Shown here one piece after another: positions 27,088 through 36,780 of a DNA stretch of 64,000 bases. Within the stretch, counting starts at the first letter, position 1, and each line of letters begins with the position of its first letter. This stretch comes from JABDIP01 sp965212545 (GTDB lineage: Bacteria; Pseudomonadota; Alphaproteobacteria; DSM-16000; Inquilinaceae). The notes beneath the pieces were generated by a model. The model did no database searches. It was not told where the DNA came from and saw only the letters and a program-made list of their open reading frames with translations. The DNA lies in NCBI GenBank assembly GCA_965212545.1, contig CBDBVB010000006.1, positions 62,001 to 126,000 of the forward strand. The letters are read 5' to 3'. A program made the position numbers and the translations under genes.

Positions 27088-27792
27088 CTAGCCCTCCGCC
27101 GGGCTGCGACGCAGGCGCCTGCTGCCGATCCAAAGGGTGGCCAGCCCGACCGCGACGAGAACCCACACCCAGAGTGGCGCGTCGACCAGCTGATGCCCCA
27201 GAACCACGCTGAGGATGGTGAGCGGCAATATGCCGATCGCCGTGGTCCACAGGAACACCGGCCAGCGCACCCCGGCTAGTCCTGCCGCATAGTTGATCAG
27301 GTTGAACGAAATGACCGGGATCAGCCGGGCGATCAGCAGCGCCGCCGCGCCCTGATCGGCCTCCCAGGCCTGCAGGGCGTTCCAATGCCTGGCCGGGACT
27401 ACCCGGCGCACCAGCGGTTGCCCAAGCCAGCGTGCAAGTCCGTATGAGATGGCCGCGCCCAGCATGGCGCCGGTCCAGGTCAGGACGATGCCCCAAAGAG
27501 TTCCGAACACCATGCCATTGGCCATGGCGATGATCTCGGCCGGCAGCGGAACGAAGGAGTGCAGGATCATGATGACGATCGACCCCGCCGCGCCCCACAC
27601 GCCCCAGGAAAGGATCAACGCCTCGATGCTCTCCAGCGACATCTCCACATCGCCGAGGTCCAGCGCCTGCCACAGCGCATAGGTGAGCAGGCCGAGCACC
27701 GCCGCGGCCGCCAGGCATGCCCCCGTCATCTTGGCGATCCAGAGTGTCCGGCGTTCTTCCGTGCCGGTATGCGTGGTGTCGTCGTCCGTCAT
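27088..27792 (-). CDS. TVP38/TMEM64 family membrane protein
   Basis: A 234-residue protein with about six hydrophobic helices. The core (HSFVPLPAEIIAMANGMVFGTLWGIVLTWTGAMLGA, then RLIPVISFNLINYAAGLAGVRW) is the VTT/SNARE-associated (DedA-related) domain, linked to lipid scrambling or undecaprenyl-phosphate and cation homeostasis. The first 16 residues of a longer reading (from 27840) are unlike the family, so the ATG at 27792 is preferred; its ribosome site is weak. Confidence 0.85.
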   Translation of the reverse strand: MTDDDTTHTGTEERRTLWIAKMTGACLAAAAVLGLLTYALWQALDLGDVEMSLESIEALILSWGVWGAAGSIVIMILHSFVPLPAEIIAMANGMVFGTLWGIVLTWTGAMLGAAISYGLARWLGQPLVRRVVPARHWNALQAWEADQGAAALLIARLIPVISFNLINYAAGLAGVRWPVFLWTTAIGILPLTILSVVLGHQLVDAPLWVWVLVAVGLATLWIGSRRLRRSPAEG

Positions 27793-27954
27793 CAGAACCC
27801 GGTCGCGCGCGCCACAGCGCCATATTGGATCCGATGGCAACAGCCACCGGTTCCGCCATGGTCACCACTTTTTCGATGATCGGCAACTACGCGATTAATG
27901 GCGATTCACGAACGCGTTATGCCGAAGTGAGCGGAGCGGCCGATCTCACCGGTG

Positions 27955-30369
27955 CTACACGTCCAGATTGGCGACCTTCAGGGCGTTGTCCTGGATGAAC
28001 TCACGGCGCGGCTCGACCAGATCGCCCATCAGGGTCGAGAACACGTCCTCGGCCTCGTCCACGTGGCTGACCTTGACCTGCAGCAACGACCGCACATCCG
28101 GATCGAGGGTGGTCTCCCAGAGCTGGTCCGGATTCATCTCGCCGAGGCCCTTGTAGCGCTGGATCGCCATGCCCTTGCGGCTGATCTCCATGACCCGGCC
28201 GGCCATCGCGACCGGCCCGGTGATCGGCCATTCCTGCTCCTTGTGGCTGAGCGTCCCGGCCTCGCTGTAGAGCGCTTTCAGGTCCTGTGCCATGGCCTTC
28301 AAGCGGCGCGCCTCACTGCCGCGCAGCAAGTCGCCATCGACCACCCGCATCTCGGTTACACCACGCAAAGTGCGGGTGAAGGCGACGCTGCCATCGTCGG
28401 TGGTCCGGCCCTGCCAGCCGCGCTCCAGCTCCGGCGCCAGGGCGTCGAGCCGGGTGGCGACATCAGCGACGGCCGCCGCGTCGGCGAAGGCGGCCGAATC
28501 GAGCATGCCGGCAATCGCCATCTGCTCAACCACGTCCGCGCTGCCGATCCGCCGTGCCAGGGTCTCGATCATCGATTTCGCCTGGACCGCCTGACGCACC
28601 TTGTCGGCCAGATCGGCGGCGGCGATCTGGGCGCCATCGGCCTGGGTGTAGGTGACGCCCTCGATGCCCTGCTCGATCAGCAGTTCCTCAAGCTCGCGGT
28701 CGTCCTTGCGGTACACGCGGGACTTGCCCCGGGCGATGCCGTAGAGCGGCGGCTGGGCGATGTACAGATAGCCCTGTTCTATGATCTCGGGCATCTGGCG
28801 ATAGAAGAAGGTCAGCAGCAGGGTGCGGATGTGGCTGCCGTCGACATCCGCGTCGGTCATGATGATGATCTTGTGGTAGCGGATCTTCGAGATGTCGAAA
28901 TCGTCCCGGATGCCGGTGCCCAGCGCGGTGATCAGGGTGCCGATTTCCGCCGAGCCCAGCATCTTGTCGAGCCGGGCGCGCTCGACGTTGAGGATCTTGC
29001 CGCGCAACGGCAGGATCGCCTGCATGCGGCGGTCGCGGGCCTGTTTGGCGGAGCCGCCGGCGCTGTCGCCCTCGACCAGGAACAGCTCGGATTCCGCCGG
29101 GTCGCGACTCTGGCAGTCGGCCAGCTTGCCGGGCAGGGACGCCATGTCCAGCGCGCCCTTGCGCCGGGTCAGGTCGCGCACCTGGCGCGCCGCCTCGCGG
29201 GCGGCGGCGGCCTGAACCACCTTCTGGACGATCTTCTTGGCCTCTGCAGGATGCTCGCCGAACCAGGTCGACAGCGCCTCGTTGACGATGTTCTCGACCA
29301 CCGGCCGGACCTCGGAGGAGACCAGCTTGTCCTTGGTCTGGCTGGAGAATTTCGGGTCCGGAACCTTGACCGACAAGACGCAGGTCAGTCCCTCGCGGGC
29401 ATCCTCGCCGGACAGGGTCACCTTCTCGCGCTTGGCGATGCCCGACTCGGTGGCATAGCCGTTCACCTGCCGGGTCAGCGCGCCGCGGAAGCCGGCGAGA
29501 TGGGTGCCGCCGTCCCGCTGCGGGATGTTGTTGGTGAAGCACAGCACGGTCTCGTGGAACGAGTCGTTCCACTGCATCGCCGCCTCGACGGTCAGCCCGT
29601 CCTTCTCGGCCTTCAGGTTCACCGGCTCGTGCAGAGCGGTCTTGGAGCGGTCGAGGTAGCGTACGAAGGCCTCCAGCCCGCCCTCATAGCCAAGCTCGAC
29701 CTGGCGCGGCTCGCCGTTGCGGGCGTCGGTCAGCACCAGGGCGACGCCGGAGTTGAGGAAAGCCAGTTCGCGCAGCCGGTGCTCCAACTGCGCGAACTCG
29801 AACTCGGTCATGCTGAACACGGCCTTGGACGGCAGGAAGGTGACGCCCGTCCCGGTGCGGTCGCCGGCATCGCCGGATTCCGCCAGCGGCGCCACCGCGA
29901 CGCCATCCTCGAAGCGCATGCTCCATTCCTTGCCGTCGCGCCAGATCGACATCTCCAGCCATTCCGACAGCCCGTTGACGACGCTGACACCGACCCCGTG
30001 CAGGCCGCCGGAGACCTTGTAGGAGTTCTGGTCGAACTTCCCGCCGGCGTGCAGCTGGGTCATGATCACCTCTGCGGCGCTGACCCCTTCCTCTTCGTGG
30101 ATGCCGACCGGTATGCCGCGGCCGTTGTCGGTAATGGTGGCCGAGCCGTCCGGATTCAGCGTGACCTCGACACGGTCGCAATGGCCGGCCAACGCCTCGT
30201 CGATGGCGTTGTCGACCACCTCGTAGACCATGTGGTGCAGGCCGGAGCCGTCATCGGTATCGCCGATATACATGCCCGGACGCTTGCGCACCGCCTCCAG
30301 GCCGCGCAGCACCTTGATCGAATCCGCGCCGTAATCCGCCTCTTCGCCGGAACCGTTTTCGTCACTCAT
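27955..30369 (-). CDS. gyrB: DNA gyrase subunit B
   Basis: An 804-residue type II topoisomerase ATPase subunit. The GHKL ATPase has EVVDNAIDEA, DNGRGIPVG and GGLHGVGVSVVN; the TOPRIM domain has EGDSAGGSAKQARDRR and DADVDGSHI; QRYKGLGEMNPDQLWETTLDP is near the C-terminus. A TOPRIM insert rich in Ala (about residues 590-720) is as in Gram-negative GyrB. The ATG at 30369 has AGGAAAG upstream and gives MSDENG; a 20-residue N-terminal extension is rejected. It is the last gene of the dnaN-recF-gyrB row. Confidence 0.97.
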   Translation of the reverse strand: MSDENGSGEEADYGADSIKVLRGLEAVRKRPGMYIGDTDDGSGLHHMVYEVVDNAIDEALAGHCDRVEVTLNPDGSATITDNGRGIPVGIHEEEGVSAAEVIMTQLHAGGKFDQNSYKVSGGLHGVGVSVVNGLSEWLEMSIWRDGKEWSMRFEDGVAVAPLAESGDAGDRTGTGVTFLPSKAVFSMTEFEFAQLEHRLRELAFLNSGVALVLTDARNGEPRQVELGYEGGLEAFVRYLDRSKTALHEPVNLKAEKDGLTVEAAMQWNDSFHETVLCFTNNIPQRDGGTHLAGFRGALTRQVNGYATESGIAKREKVTLSGEDAREGLTCVLSVKVPDPKFSSQTKDKLVSSEVRPVVENIVNEALSTWFGEHPAEAKKIVQKVVQAAAAREAARQVRDLTRRKGALDMASLPGKLADCQSRDPAESELFLVEGDSAGGSAKQARDRRMQAILPLRGKILNVERARLDKMLGSAEIGTLITALGTGIRDDFDISKIRYHKIIIMTDADVDGSHIRTLLLTFFYRQMPEIIEQGYLYIAQPPLYGIARGKSRVYRKDDRELEELLIEQGIEGVTYTQADGAQIAAADLADKVRQAVQAKSMIETLARRIGSADVVEQMAIAGMLDSAAFADAAAVADVATRLDALAPELERGWQGRTTDDGSVAFTRTLRGVTEMRVVDGDLLRGSEARRLKAMAQDLKALYSEAGTLSHKEQEWPITGPVAMAGRVMEISRKGMAIQRYKGLGEMNPDQLWETTLDPDVRSLLQVKVSHVDEAEDVFSTLMGDLVEPRREFIQDNALKVANLDV

Positions 30370-30397
30370 TGGGTCGTTCTTTCCTAGGAAACCGTCC

Positions 30398-30423
30398 GTC
30401 AGTCCTGCGAAAGCGGGACCGAC
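30398..30423. repeat. Short REP-like palindrome before gyrB
   Basis: GTC-AG-TCCTGC, GAAA, GCGGGA-CC-GAC: a six-base-pair core with one G-U pair and outer GTC/GAC. It resembles the core of the palindrome at 378-403. It lies in the 134-base gap between recF and gyrB and may affect message stability. Confidence 0.5.
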
Positions 30424-30503
30424 GACCACGAAGAAACGCGTTGGGACTTCGCATTGTCGGCCATGACATGAACCTCAAAATCGGCCTTCATGCGGCATCA
30501 CCG

Positions 30504-31720
30504 TCATTCGGCATCGTCGATCCGGGCATTGTCGACGGTGAGGTGGCGGGCCCGCTCGCCAAGGGCGGCAAACAGTTCCGGGTCGGTGCCGGTCAGCCAG
30601 GCCTGGGCGCCCAGCGCCACGATCTCCTCGAACAGCGCCGCCCGGCGGCGGCTGTCCAGATGGGCGGCGATTTCGTCCAGCAGCAGCAGCGGCGGCGCGC
30701 CGCGTTCCGCCGACAGCAGCCGGGCATTGGCCAGCACGATGCCGACCAGCAGCGCCTTCTGCTCGCCGGTCGAGCAGTCCGCCGCGGGCAAGTCCTTGCC
30801 GGCATGGCGGACCCTGAGGTCGCTGCGATGCGGCCCGTCCACGGCGCCGCCGGCGACCGCATCCAGCGGCCGGGTCTCGGCCAGCCTGGCGCGGAACCGG
30901 TCCTCCACCGCCAGGGCGGGAGAGTCCGCGAGCCAGCTTTCCACCGCGCCGGACAGGGACATCTCGGCGCGCGGGAAGAAATCGTCGCCGGCCGGGCCGC
31001 CGAACTCGGCGATGCTCTCCGCGGCGCGCAGCCGGTCGACCATCTCACGGCGCGCGGCGGCGATGGCGACCGCATCCGCCGCCATGGTCTCCTCCAGCGC
31101 CGCCAGCCAGCCATCGTCGCGGCGGCCGTCCTTCAGCAGCCGCGCCCGCTCGCGCAGCGCCTGTTCATAGGCGGTCAGGTGGCCGGCATGGTCGGGATGG
31201 AAATTGAACACCAGGCGATCGAGGAAGCGGCGACGGTTGCCGGACGCCCTTCCAGGAACAGCCGGTCGAGCTGGGGGGTCAGCCAGGTCAGCGCCACATG
31301 GGCGCCCAGCGACGCCTGGCTTTCGGCGGCGCGGCCGTCGATCCGCACCAGCCGGCGATTACCGCCGGCCTCCGCCGCGGCCGGGTCGAGCCCGGTGCCG
31401 ATCGCCACCGGACCGGACGGCGTATCGAGCTCGGCGGCGACGCCCCAGACGGTTCCGGGCGGCGCCTGCCGCCGTCCGATATCCGCCAAGGCGGCACGGC
31501 GCAGTCCGCGGCCCGGGGCAAGGAAGGACAGCGCCTCCAGCAGGTTGGTCTTGCCGGCGCCATTCGGCCCGGTCAGCACCACCGGCCGTCCATCGATCTC
31601 GACCCGCGCCCGCTCATAGCAGCGGAACTGGGTGACGGTCAGCCGCCGCACCGCCAACACCACCGGAGCCGCTGTTGCCGCCCGGTCAGTCATCGTCGCG
31701 ATCTTTGCCTGGTTTCCCAT
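30504..31720 (-). pseudogene. recF: RecF, interrupted by a single-base frameshift
   Basis: Two overlapping frames together make a full RecF. The first (from 31720) has Walker A GPNGAGKTNLLEAL and runs to WLTPQLDRLFLEG. The second (to 30504) has VFNFHPDHAGHLTAYEQALRERARLL, STGEQKALLVGIVLANARL and Walker B LLLLDEIAAHLD. The family sequence at the join is LEGxSGxRRRFLDRLVFNF; restoring one G in the GGG run at 31247-31249 gives exactly LEGASGNRRRFLDRLVFNF. Either recF is truly inactive or the base was lost in sequencing. RecF loads RecA at gaps. It follows dnaN by 22 bases. Confidence 0.9.
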
Positions 31721-31742
31721 GGGCGCTGGCCGGAACCAGCGT

Positions 31743-32861
31743 TCACACGCGCATCGGCATCAGCACGTAGAGTGCGCTGCCGTCGGCGACATCGCGGATG
31801 ATCGTGGGCGAGCCGGCATCCTTCATGGTGAAACGGGCGCCGTCGCCCTCGATCTGCCGGGTGATGTCCAGCAGGTAGCTGGAGTTGAAGCCGATCTCCA
31901 GCTCCGGGCCGCCATAGGAGATCTCGACCTCCTCGGTCGCGCTGCCCTGATCGGCGCTGGTCGCCGACAGCACCAGCGTGCCTTCGCCGATCGCCAGCTT
32001 GACCGCCCGGCTCTTCTCGGTGGAGATGGTCGAGACACGGTCGACCGCCGCGGCGAAGCTGGCGGCATCGACCTCCATGGATTTGTCGTTGTCGGACGGG
32101 ATCACCCGCTCGTAGTCGGGGAAGGTGCCGTCGATCAGTTTCGACGTCAGCACGACGCTGTCGAAGGCGAAGCGGATCTTGGTGTCGCTGAGCTGGACGT
32201 CGATGTCCTCGGAGGTCTCGTCGGTCAGCTTGCGCAGTTCGGCGGTGGTCTTGCGCGGCACGATGACGCCGGGCATCTGCTCGGCGCCCGCAGGCAGCGG
32301 CATCTCGACCCGCGCCAGCCGGTGGCCGTCGGTGGCGACGGCCCTGAGCACGGTCACGTCGTCGGCCTCGCCGGCATGCAGGTAGATGCCGTTCAAATAG
32401 TAGCGTGTCTCCTCGGTGGAGATGGCGAAGCGGGTGCGGTCGATCAGCATGCGCAGATCGCCGGCCGACAGCGCGAAACCGACCGGCAGGTCGCCGCCGG
32501 ACATGGACGGGTAATCCTCCACCGGCAGGCAGCCCAGGCGGAAGGTCGAGCGCCCGGCGCGCAAGGTCATGGAGCCCGAATCGCCGGCCGTCTCCAGCTC
32601 GACCTGGCTGCCGTCGGGCAGCTTGCGCACGATGTCGTGCATGGTGTGCGCCGGCACGGTCGCGGCGCCGGCGGTCTGCACCTCGGCGGGCACCGATTCG
32701 ACGATCTCCACATCCATATCCGTGGCGGTCAGGCCCAGCGTCCCGGCATCGGCCCGCATCAGCACGTTGGACAGGATGGGGATCGTGTTCCGCCGCTCGA
32801 CCACACTTTGAACATGGCCGAGGCCCTTCAGCAGGGCGGCGCGTTCGATCGTCAATTTCAT
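31743..32861 (-). CDS. dnaN: DNA polymerase III sliding clamp (beta subunit)
   Basis: A 372-residue clamp with the three repeated domains. MKLTIERAALLKGLGHVQSVVERRNTIPILSNVL opens the protein, TRFAISTEETRYYLNGIYL starts domain 2, ATDGHRLAR and LIDGTFPDYERVIP are central, and YVLMPMRV closes it. The ring tethers the replicase to DNA. It is normally next to dnaA; here about 9.5 kb of other genes separate them. The 218-base gap before the divergent channel gene must contain its promoter. Confidence 0.97.
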   Translation of the reverse strand: MKLTIERAALLKGLGHVQSVVERRNTIPILSNVLMRADAGTLGLTATDMDVEIVESVPAEVQTAGAATVPAHTMHDIVRKLPDGSQVELETAGDSGSMTLRAGRSTFRLGCLPVEDYPSMSGGDLPVGFALSAGDLRMLIDRTRFAISTEETRYYLNGIYLHAGEADDVTVLRAVATDGHRLARVEMPLPAGAEQMPGVIVPRKTTAELRKLTDETSEDIDVQLSDTKIRFAFDSVVLTSKLIDGTFPDYERVIPSDNDKSMEVDAASFAAAVDRVSTISTEKSRAVKLAIGEGTLVLSATSADQGSATEEVEISYGGPELEIGFNSSYLLDITRQIEGDGARFTMKDAGSPTIIRDVADGSALYVLMPMRV

Positions 32862-33079
32862 GTGGAGTGCTTCATCGTCTTCGGCTTCAGAGACGGCGGC
32901 CGGGCATCGGATGCCGGACGGTCCGCCGAGCCGGCTATTGGCTTGTTTGCGATACTCATGGCCGCCGAACGGGGCGGGGCGTTACTATATCTCAAAGCGC
33001 GGCGTCCCCTAACAGTTTTCGCGGCACCTGACGGCGCGGCGGGAACACGGCAGAACGGTATCGGCCCGGCATCGACACC

Positions 33080-34279
33080 ATGCGGATTTCCACAAGACTT
33101 CTGGTCCACGAGGTTCTGGACGGCCAGCGCAAGCATGGCGGGCTGTTCGTGGCCACCGATATGGTCCTGGTCTGGCTGATCCTGGTGAACGCGGCGGCGG
33201 TGGTGCTTGAGACGGTGCCCGGGCTGGCGGTCCGCTACCGCGGCTGGTTCCTGATCATAGAGCTGGTTTCGGTCTTCGTCTTCACGGTCGAATACGTGCT
33301 GAGGCTGTGGTCCTGCGTGGAGGATCGGCGGCACGATTACCGCGATCCGATCCGCGGCCGCCTGCGCTATGCCATGACGCCGATGGCGATCGTCGATCTG
33401 CTGGCCGTGCTGCCGTTTTATCTGTTCTTCCTGATACCGATGGATCTGCGCATCCTGAGGCTGCTGCGGCTGGTCCGTCTGTTGAAGATCACCCGCTATT
33501 CCCCGGCGTTGCGCTCGCTGGGCGCGGTCTTCAAGGCGGAAGCGCGCTCAATGCTGGGGGCGGCGATGCTGATGGGCATGGCGGTGCTGCTGGCGTCGTC
33601 GGTGATGTATGTGCTGGAACGCGACGCCCAGCCCGACAATTTCGACAGCATTCCCAAGGCCATGTGGTGGGGCGTGGTGACGCTGACCACGGTCGGCTAT
33701 GGCGACGTTACGCCGGTGACGGTTCTGGGGCGGATTTTCGGCGCCATGGTCACAGTGTTCGGCATCGGCATCTTCGCCCTGCCGACCGCGATCCTGGCCG
33801 CTGGCTTCGCCCGCGAGTTGAGCCGCCAGGATTTCGTCGTCACCGTCGCCCGGGTCGCCAAGGTGCCGGTGTTCCATGGCCTCGATCCGGTCATCCTGGC
33901 CGAGATCGCCGCCCTGCTGACGCCGATGTCGGCGCCCGGCCGCTATGCGGTCGTGCGCCGGGGCGAGGAGGCCTCGGCGCTGTATTTCATCATCCAGGGG
34001 CAGATCGAGGTCGACCTTCCGCATGGCTCGGTCGGTCTCGGCCCAGGTGAGTTCTTCGGCGAGATGTCGCTCTTGTCCGGCCTGGACCGCCGCAACGCCA
34101 CCGTCACCACGGTTACGGATTGTCAGTTCCTGGTCCTGGAGGCGCCCGACTTCCAGGAACTGGCCGACCGCGTCCCGGAACTGCGCGAGCGCTTCGCCGA
34201 GGTGGCGAAGAGCCGCGCCACGGACAAGCGGTTCCGAACCCCGCCAGAGCAGCCGAAGACGGCGGAGAGCGCCGACTAA
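33080..34279 (+). CDS. Voltage/cyclic-nucleotide-gated-type potassium channel
   Basis: A 399-residue protein built like MlotiK1. Six membrane helices include an S4-like segment with regular Arg (LRILRLLRLVRLLKITRYS, about 123-141). The pore holds the K+ filter T204-V-G-Y-G-D209. Residues about 264-380 form a cyclic-nucleotide-binding domain with GPGEFFGEMSLLSGLDRRNATVTT, where RRNA replaces the usual R-T/S-A phosphate-binding pattern. It likely conducts K+ under cAMP control. It converges on the AAA ATPase, with overlapping stop codons. Confidence 0.88.
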   Translation: MRISTRLLVHEVLDGQRKHGGLFVATDMVLVWLILVNAAAVVLETVPGLAVRYRGWFLIIELVSVFVFTVEYVLRLWSCVEDRRHDYRDPIRGRLRYAMTPMAIVDLLAVLPFYLFFLIPMDLRILRLLRLVRLLKITRYSPALRSLGAVFKAEARSMLGAAMLMGMAVLLASSVMYVLERDAQPDNFDSIPKAMWWGVVTLTTVGYGDVTPVTVLGRIFGAMVTVFGIGIFALPTAILAAGFARELSRQDFVVTVARVAKVPVFHGLDPVILAEIAALLTPMSAPGRYAVVRRGEEASALYFIIQGQIEVDLPHGSVGLGPGEFFGEMSLLSGLDRRNATVTTVTDCQFLVLEAPDFQELADRVPELRERFAEVAKSRATDKRFRTPPEQPKTAESAD

Positions 34280-36405
34280 AACCCGATCCGGCGTCGGCCC
34301 GCGGGTTTGGCAGCGGCTTCGCGGGCGAGCCTCTCGACCAGGTCGTCCGAGTCGTGTCGGGTGCCGTCAAAGCGAATCTGGCGGGCCACGACGGCGAAAT
34401 CGCCTGGCGTCAGGCCGGCGATGCGGGCCAGGTCATGCGGCGCCGCGCAGTCGAAGAACGTCGTGAAGGCGCGCGCCGCCCTGTCCGGCGACAACGGCTG
34501 CAACTCGATCTTGAAGACGAAGCGACGCAGCGCCGCCGGATCCAGCTTGCCGGGATGGTTCGAGGCGGCGATGAAGGGCAGGGGGTGGTGGTCCATCCAG
34601 GTCAGCAATTCGTTGACCTGGCTGATCTCCCAACTGCGCTGCGCCATGCCACGGTCGAACAGCAGCGAGTCCAGCTCGTCGAACAACAGCACCGTGCCGT
34701 AATGTGCCGCCTCGGCAAACGCGCGGGCGATCTGCTGCTCGGTCTCGCCGATCCATTTCGACAGCAGGTCCGAGGCCCGCTTGATCACCAACGGCCGGTC
34801 CAGCCGCCGCGCCAGATGGTGGGCGAGCGCCGTCTTGCCGGTCCCCGGTGGGCCGGTCAGCAGCAGCGAGAAATCGAGCGGTGCGCCTTTGGCCGTCAGC
34901 TTTGCCATCAGCTCCTCGATGGAGGTTCCAGCCTCGTAAAGCTCGAGATCGAGCGCCGATCCTCCCGCCCTGACCGGCGGCGGCAGCCGGCCGTGACGGA
35001 TGCCGGCGACCAGCGCCGCTGCGGCCTGTTCGGCATCGGCCTCGCCGCCCCTGGCCAGGCGGGTGGTCCGCACCGCATTGCGGGCGATCGTAGTGGTCTC
35101 CGATGCCGACTCGGCAAGACGGCCAATGGCGGCCTCGGACAGTGCGACATGTTCATCCGCCACGATGCGGCCGAGGATGCGGCGGCGGGCCGCCGGCGAC
35201 GGCATGTCCATGCGCAGCACGTAGCTCATCCGCCGGAGGAAGGCCGGGTCGATCGCATCGATCCTGTTCGAGGTCCATAGGGTCGGCACCGGGTTGGTCT
35301 CGAACAGCCGATTGACGAAGACCTTCGAGCCGTCGTTCCGGGAAGGCCGGCCACCAAAGAGCGGCGGCGGATCGCCGATCAGATCCTCCATCTCGTCGAA
35401 CAGCAGCACGGCATCCCGGCTGTTGGCCAGTACGCGCTGGGCCAGCTTCAACGCCGTCACCCGATCCCAGCGGGTCGGCTCTTCACCGTCACAGGCCACC
35501 TCGCCGACACCGTAGAGTCGGCCGCCCGCGGCCTCGGCCAGCGCCTTGGCCAGCTCTGTCTTGCCGGTCCCGGGCGGGCCGTAGAGCAGCACGTTGACGC
35601 CCGCCGCCCCAGTCGAGAGGGCGCCGGCCAGGGTTCGGCGGAGCAGGTCGACGGCTTCCGCATGCTCGACGAAATCGCCCAGCGTCAGCGACGGGCGGGC
35701 GCGGGCGCCGACAAGGCAGGCGATCAGCGCCTCGTCATCCGGCGGCATGCGGTCGAGGACCCGGCACAGCGCCTCGGTCGGGAACAATTCCACCTGGCCA
35801 CCGTTCGCCGCCGACGGCTCGATCAGGCCGAGCCGCACCGGCTGGCTCTGGGTCACGGCCTCGACGCCGGGCAATGCCGACAACTCGGCCATGAGGGGCA
35901 GCAGGCCGAAACCCTCCTGCCCCAGCCGATAGGTGAGCGAATTCAACAGCGGCGTGCGGTTGATGACGGCGACGATCTGCAACAGCCGCGTCTCACCGTC
36001 GTTAAGGCCGAGCAGGTCAGCCAGACGGCCGGCAAGGGTCACAGGCGGTGGAGAGCCTGCGCAAGCCTCCGATACCGGCTGCTCGAGCGAGGCCACCAAC
36101 TGATCCCAACGCTCTCTGTGCACGTTTTGGCTGTCGACCATCGGGGACGCTGCCTCAGGGGCCCTCTTCTTCGCCTTGCGGCCCTTGCGCCGCTTCCTGC
36201 CGAGCTTCCTGCGCCTGACCGGCGCATCGGCCGGGGGATCGGCAGGGCAGGGGGCATCGCTCTCCGCCGCGATAAGATCGGGCAGGCCGATTGCCTTGGC
36301 GTTGCCAAGACACCACCAGTACACCGCGTCGGCGAGCGGCGAGCCCGGCACGGCGTCTCGGGTAACCAGGCGCAAGATGCGCCGCAACAGCAACAGAGTG
36401 CCCAT
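34276..36405 (-). CDS. Tandem AAA ATPase
   Basis: A 709-residue protein. A polybasic stretch lies at about 65-82. Two AAA modules follow: Walker A GPPGTGKT at 276-283 with Walker B LLFDE at 334-338, and GPPGTGKT at 518-525 with LLFDE at 573-577. Arg residues in RRMSYVLRMDMP and LRRFVFKIEL could be arginine fingers. The N-terminal 260 residues have no named domain. Such double AAA proteins act as remodellers or unfoldases; the partner is unknown. It is isolated in the segment inserted between dnaA and dnaN. Confidence 0.8.
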   Translation of the reverse strand: MGTLLLLRRILRLVTRDAVPGSPLADAVYWWCLGNAKAIGLPDLIAAESDAPCPADPPADAPVRRRKLGRKRRKGRKAKKRAPEAASPMVDSQNVHRERWDQLVASLEQPVSEACAGSPPPVTLAGRLADLLGLNDGETRLLQIVAVINRTPLLNSLTYRLGQEGFGLLPLMAELSALPGVEAVTQSQPVRLGLIEPSAANGGQVELFPTEALCRVLDRMPPDDEALIACLVGARARPSLTLGDFVEHAEAVDLLRRTLAGALSTGAAGVNVLLYGPPGTGKTELAKALAEAAGGRLYGVGEVACDGEEPTRWDRVTALKLAQRVLANSRDAVLLFDEMEDLIGDPPPLFGGRPSRNDGSKVFVNRLFETNPVPTLWTSNRIDAIDPAFLRRMSYVLRMDMPSPAARRRILGRIVADEHVALSEAAIGRLAESASETTTIARNAVRTTRLARGGEADAEQAAAALVAGIRHGRLPPPVRAGGSALDLELYEAGTSIEELMAKLTAKGAPLDFSLLLTGPPGTGKTALAHHLARRLDRPLVIKRASDLLSKWIGETEQQIARAFAEAAHYGTVLLFDELDSLLFDRGMAQRSWEISQVNELLTWMDHHPLPFIAASNHPGKLDPAALRRFVFKIELQPLSPDRAARAFTTFFDCAAPHDLARIAGLTPGDFAVVARQIRFDGTRHDSDDLVERLAREAAAKPAGRRRIGF

Positions 36406-36780
36406 CGGTCATCCAACAGTGTCGGCCTCCCGGATGCCGGCCGGCACGACAAGACCGTGCACGACGAACACGCCCGGAGACCGGGTTCACAGGGTTGTCT
36501 TCACTGGGATGACGGCGCCGGGTACGACCCGGCGGACGCGCGGGCTAGCGCGTAGGCAGGGTCAGGACACGAGCGGACATCAGTCCCAATCTTCGTATGT
36601 CGCGTCCAAGCATTTCGCTTGCCTTTGTTAGAACCATCTCGCGGGCGGACCCGCGAAGGGGCCTGGGTCTACAGAAAGGGAAGTGGGAAGTCAAGATGCG
36701 CGACCGTGCGTTGCGGATCGGAGACTTCGTGCCGGTCGGGTGTTGGGTATACTCACCCACCCGAGCGAAAGGACACATCC
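36406..36780. other. Divergent promoter region with a hairpin
   Basis: A 375-base gap between the divergent AAA ATPase and reductase genes, without a credible gene. It contains a perfect seven-base inverted repeat (TCGCGGG at 36639-36645, CCCGCGA at 36650-36656). The start of the reductase is marked by AAAGGA eight bases before its ATG. No convincing -35/-10 pair was picked. Confidence 0.45.

Noticed and set aside
27952..30387. An open frame of 811 codons on the plus strand
   Set aside because: It is the antisense of gyrB; GC-rich codon use leaves the opposite frame open. The sequence is His/Arg/Gln-rich and unlike any protein.
31632..33179. A 515-codon plus-strand frame opposite dnaN
   Set aside because: Shadow of dnaN with Gln/His/Gly-rich composition and no domain.
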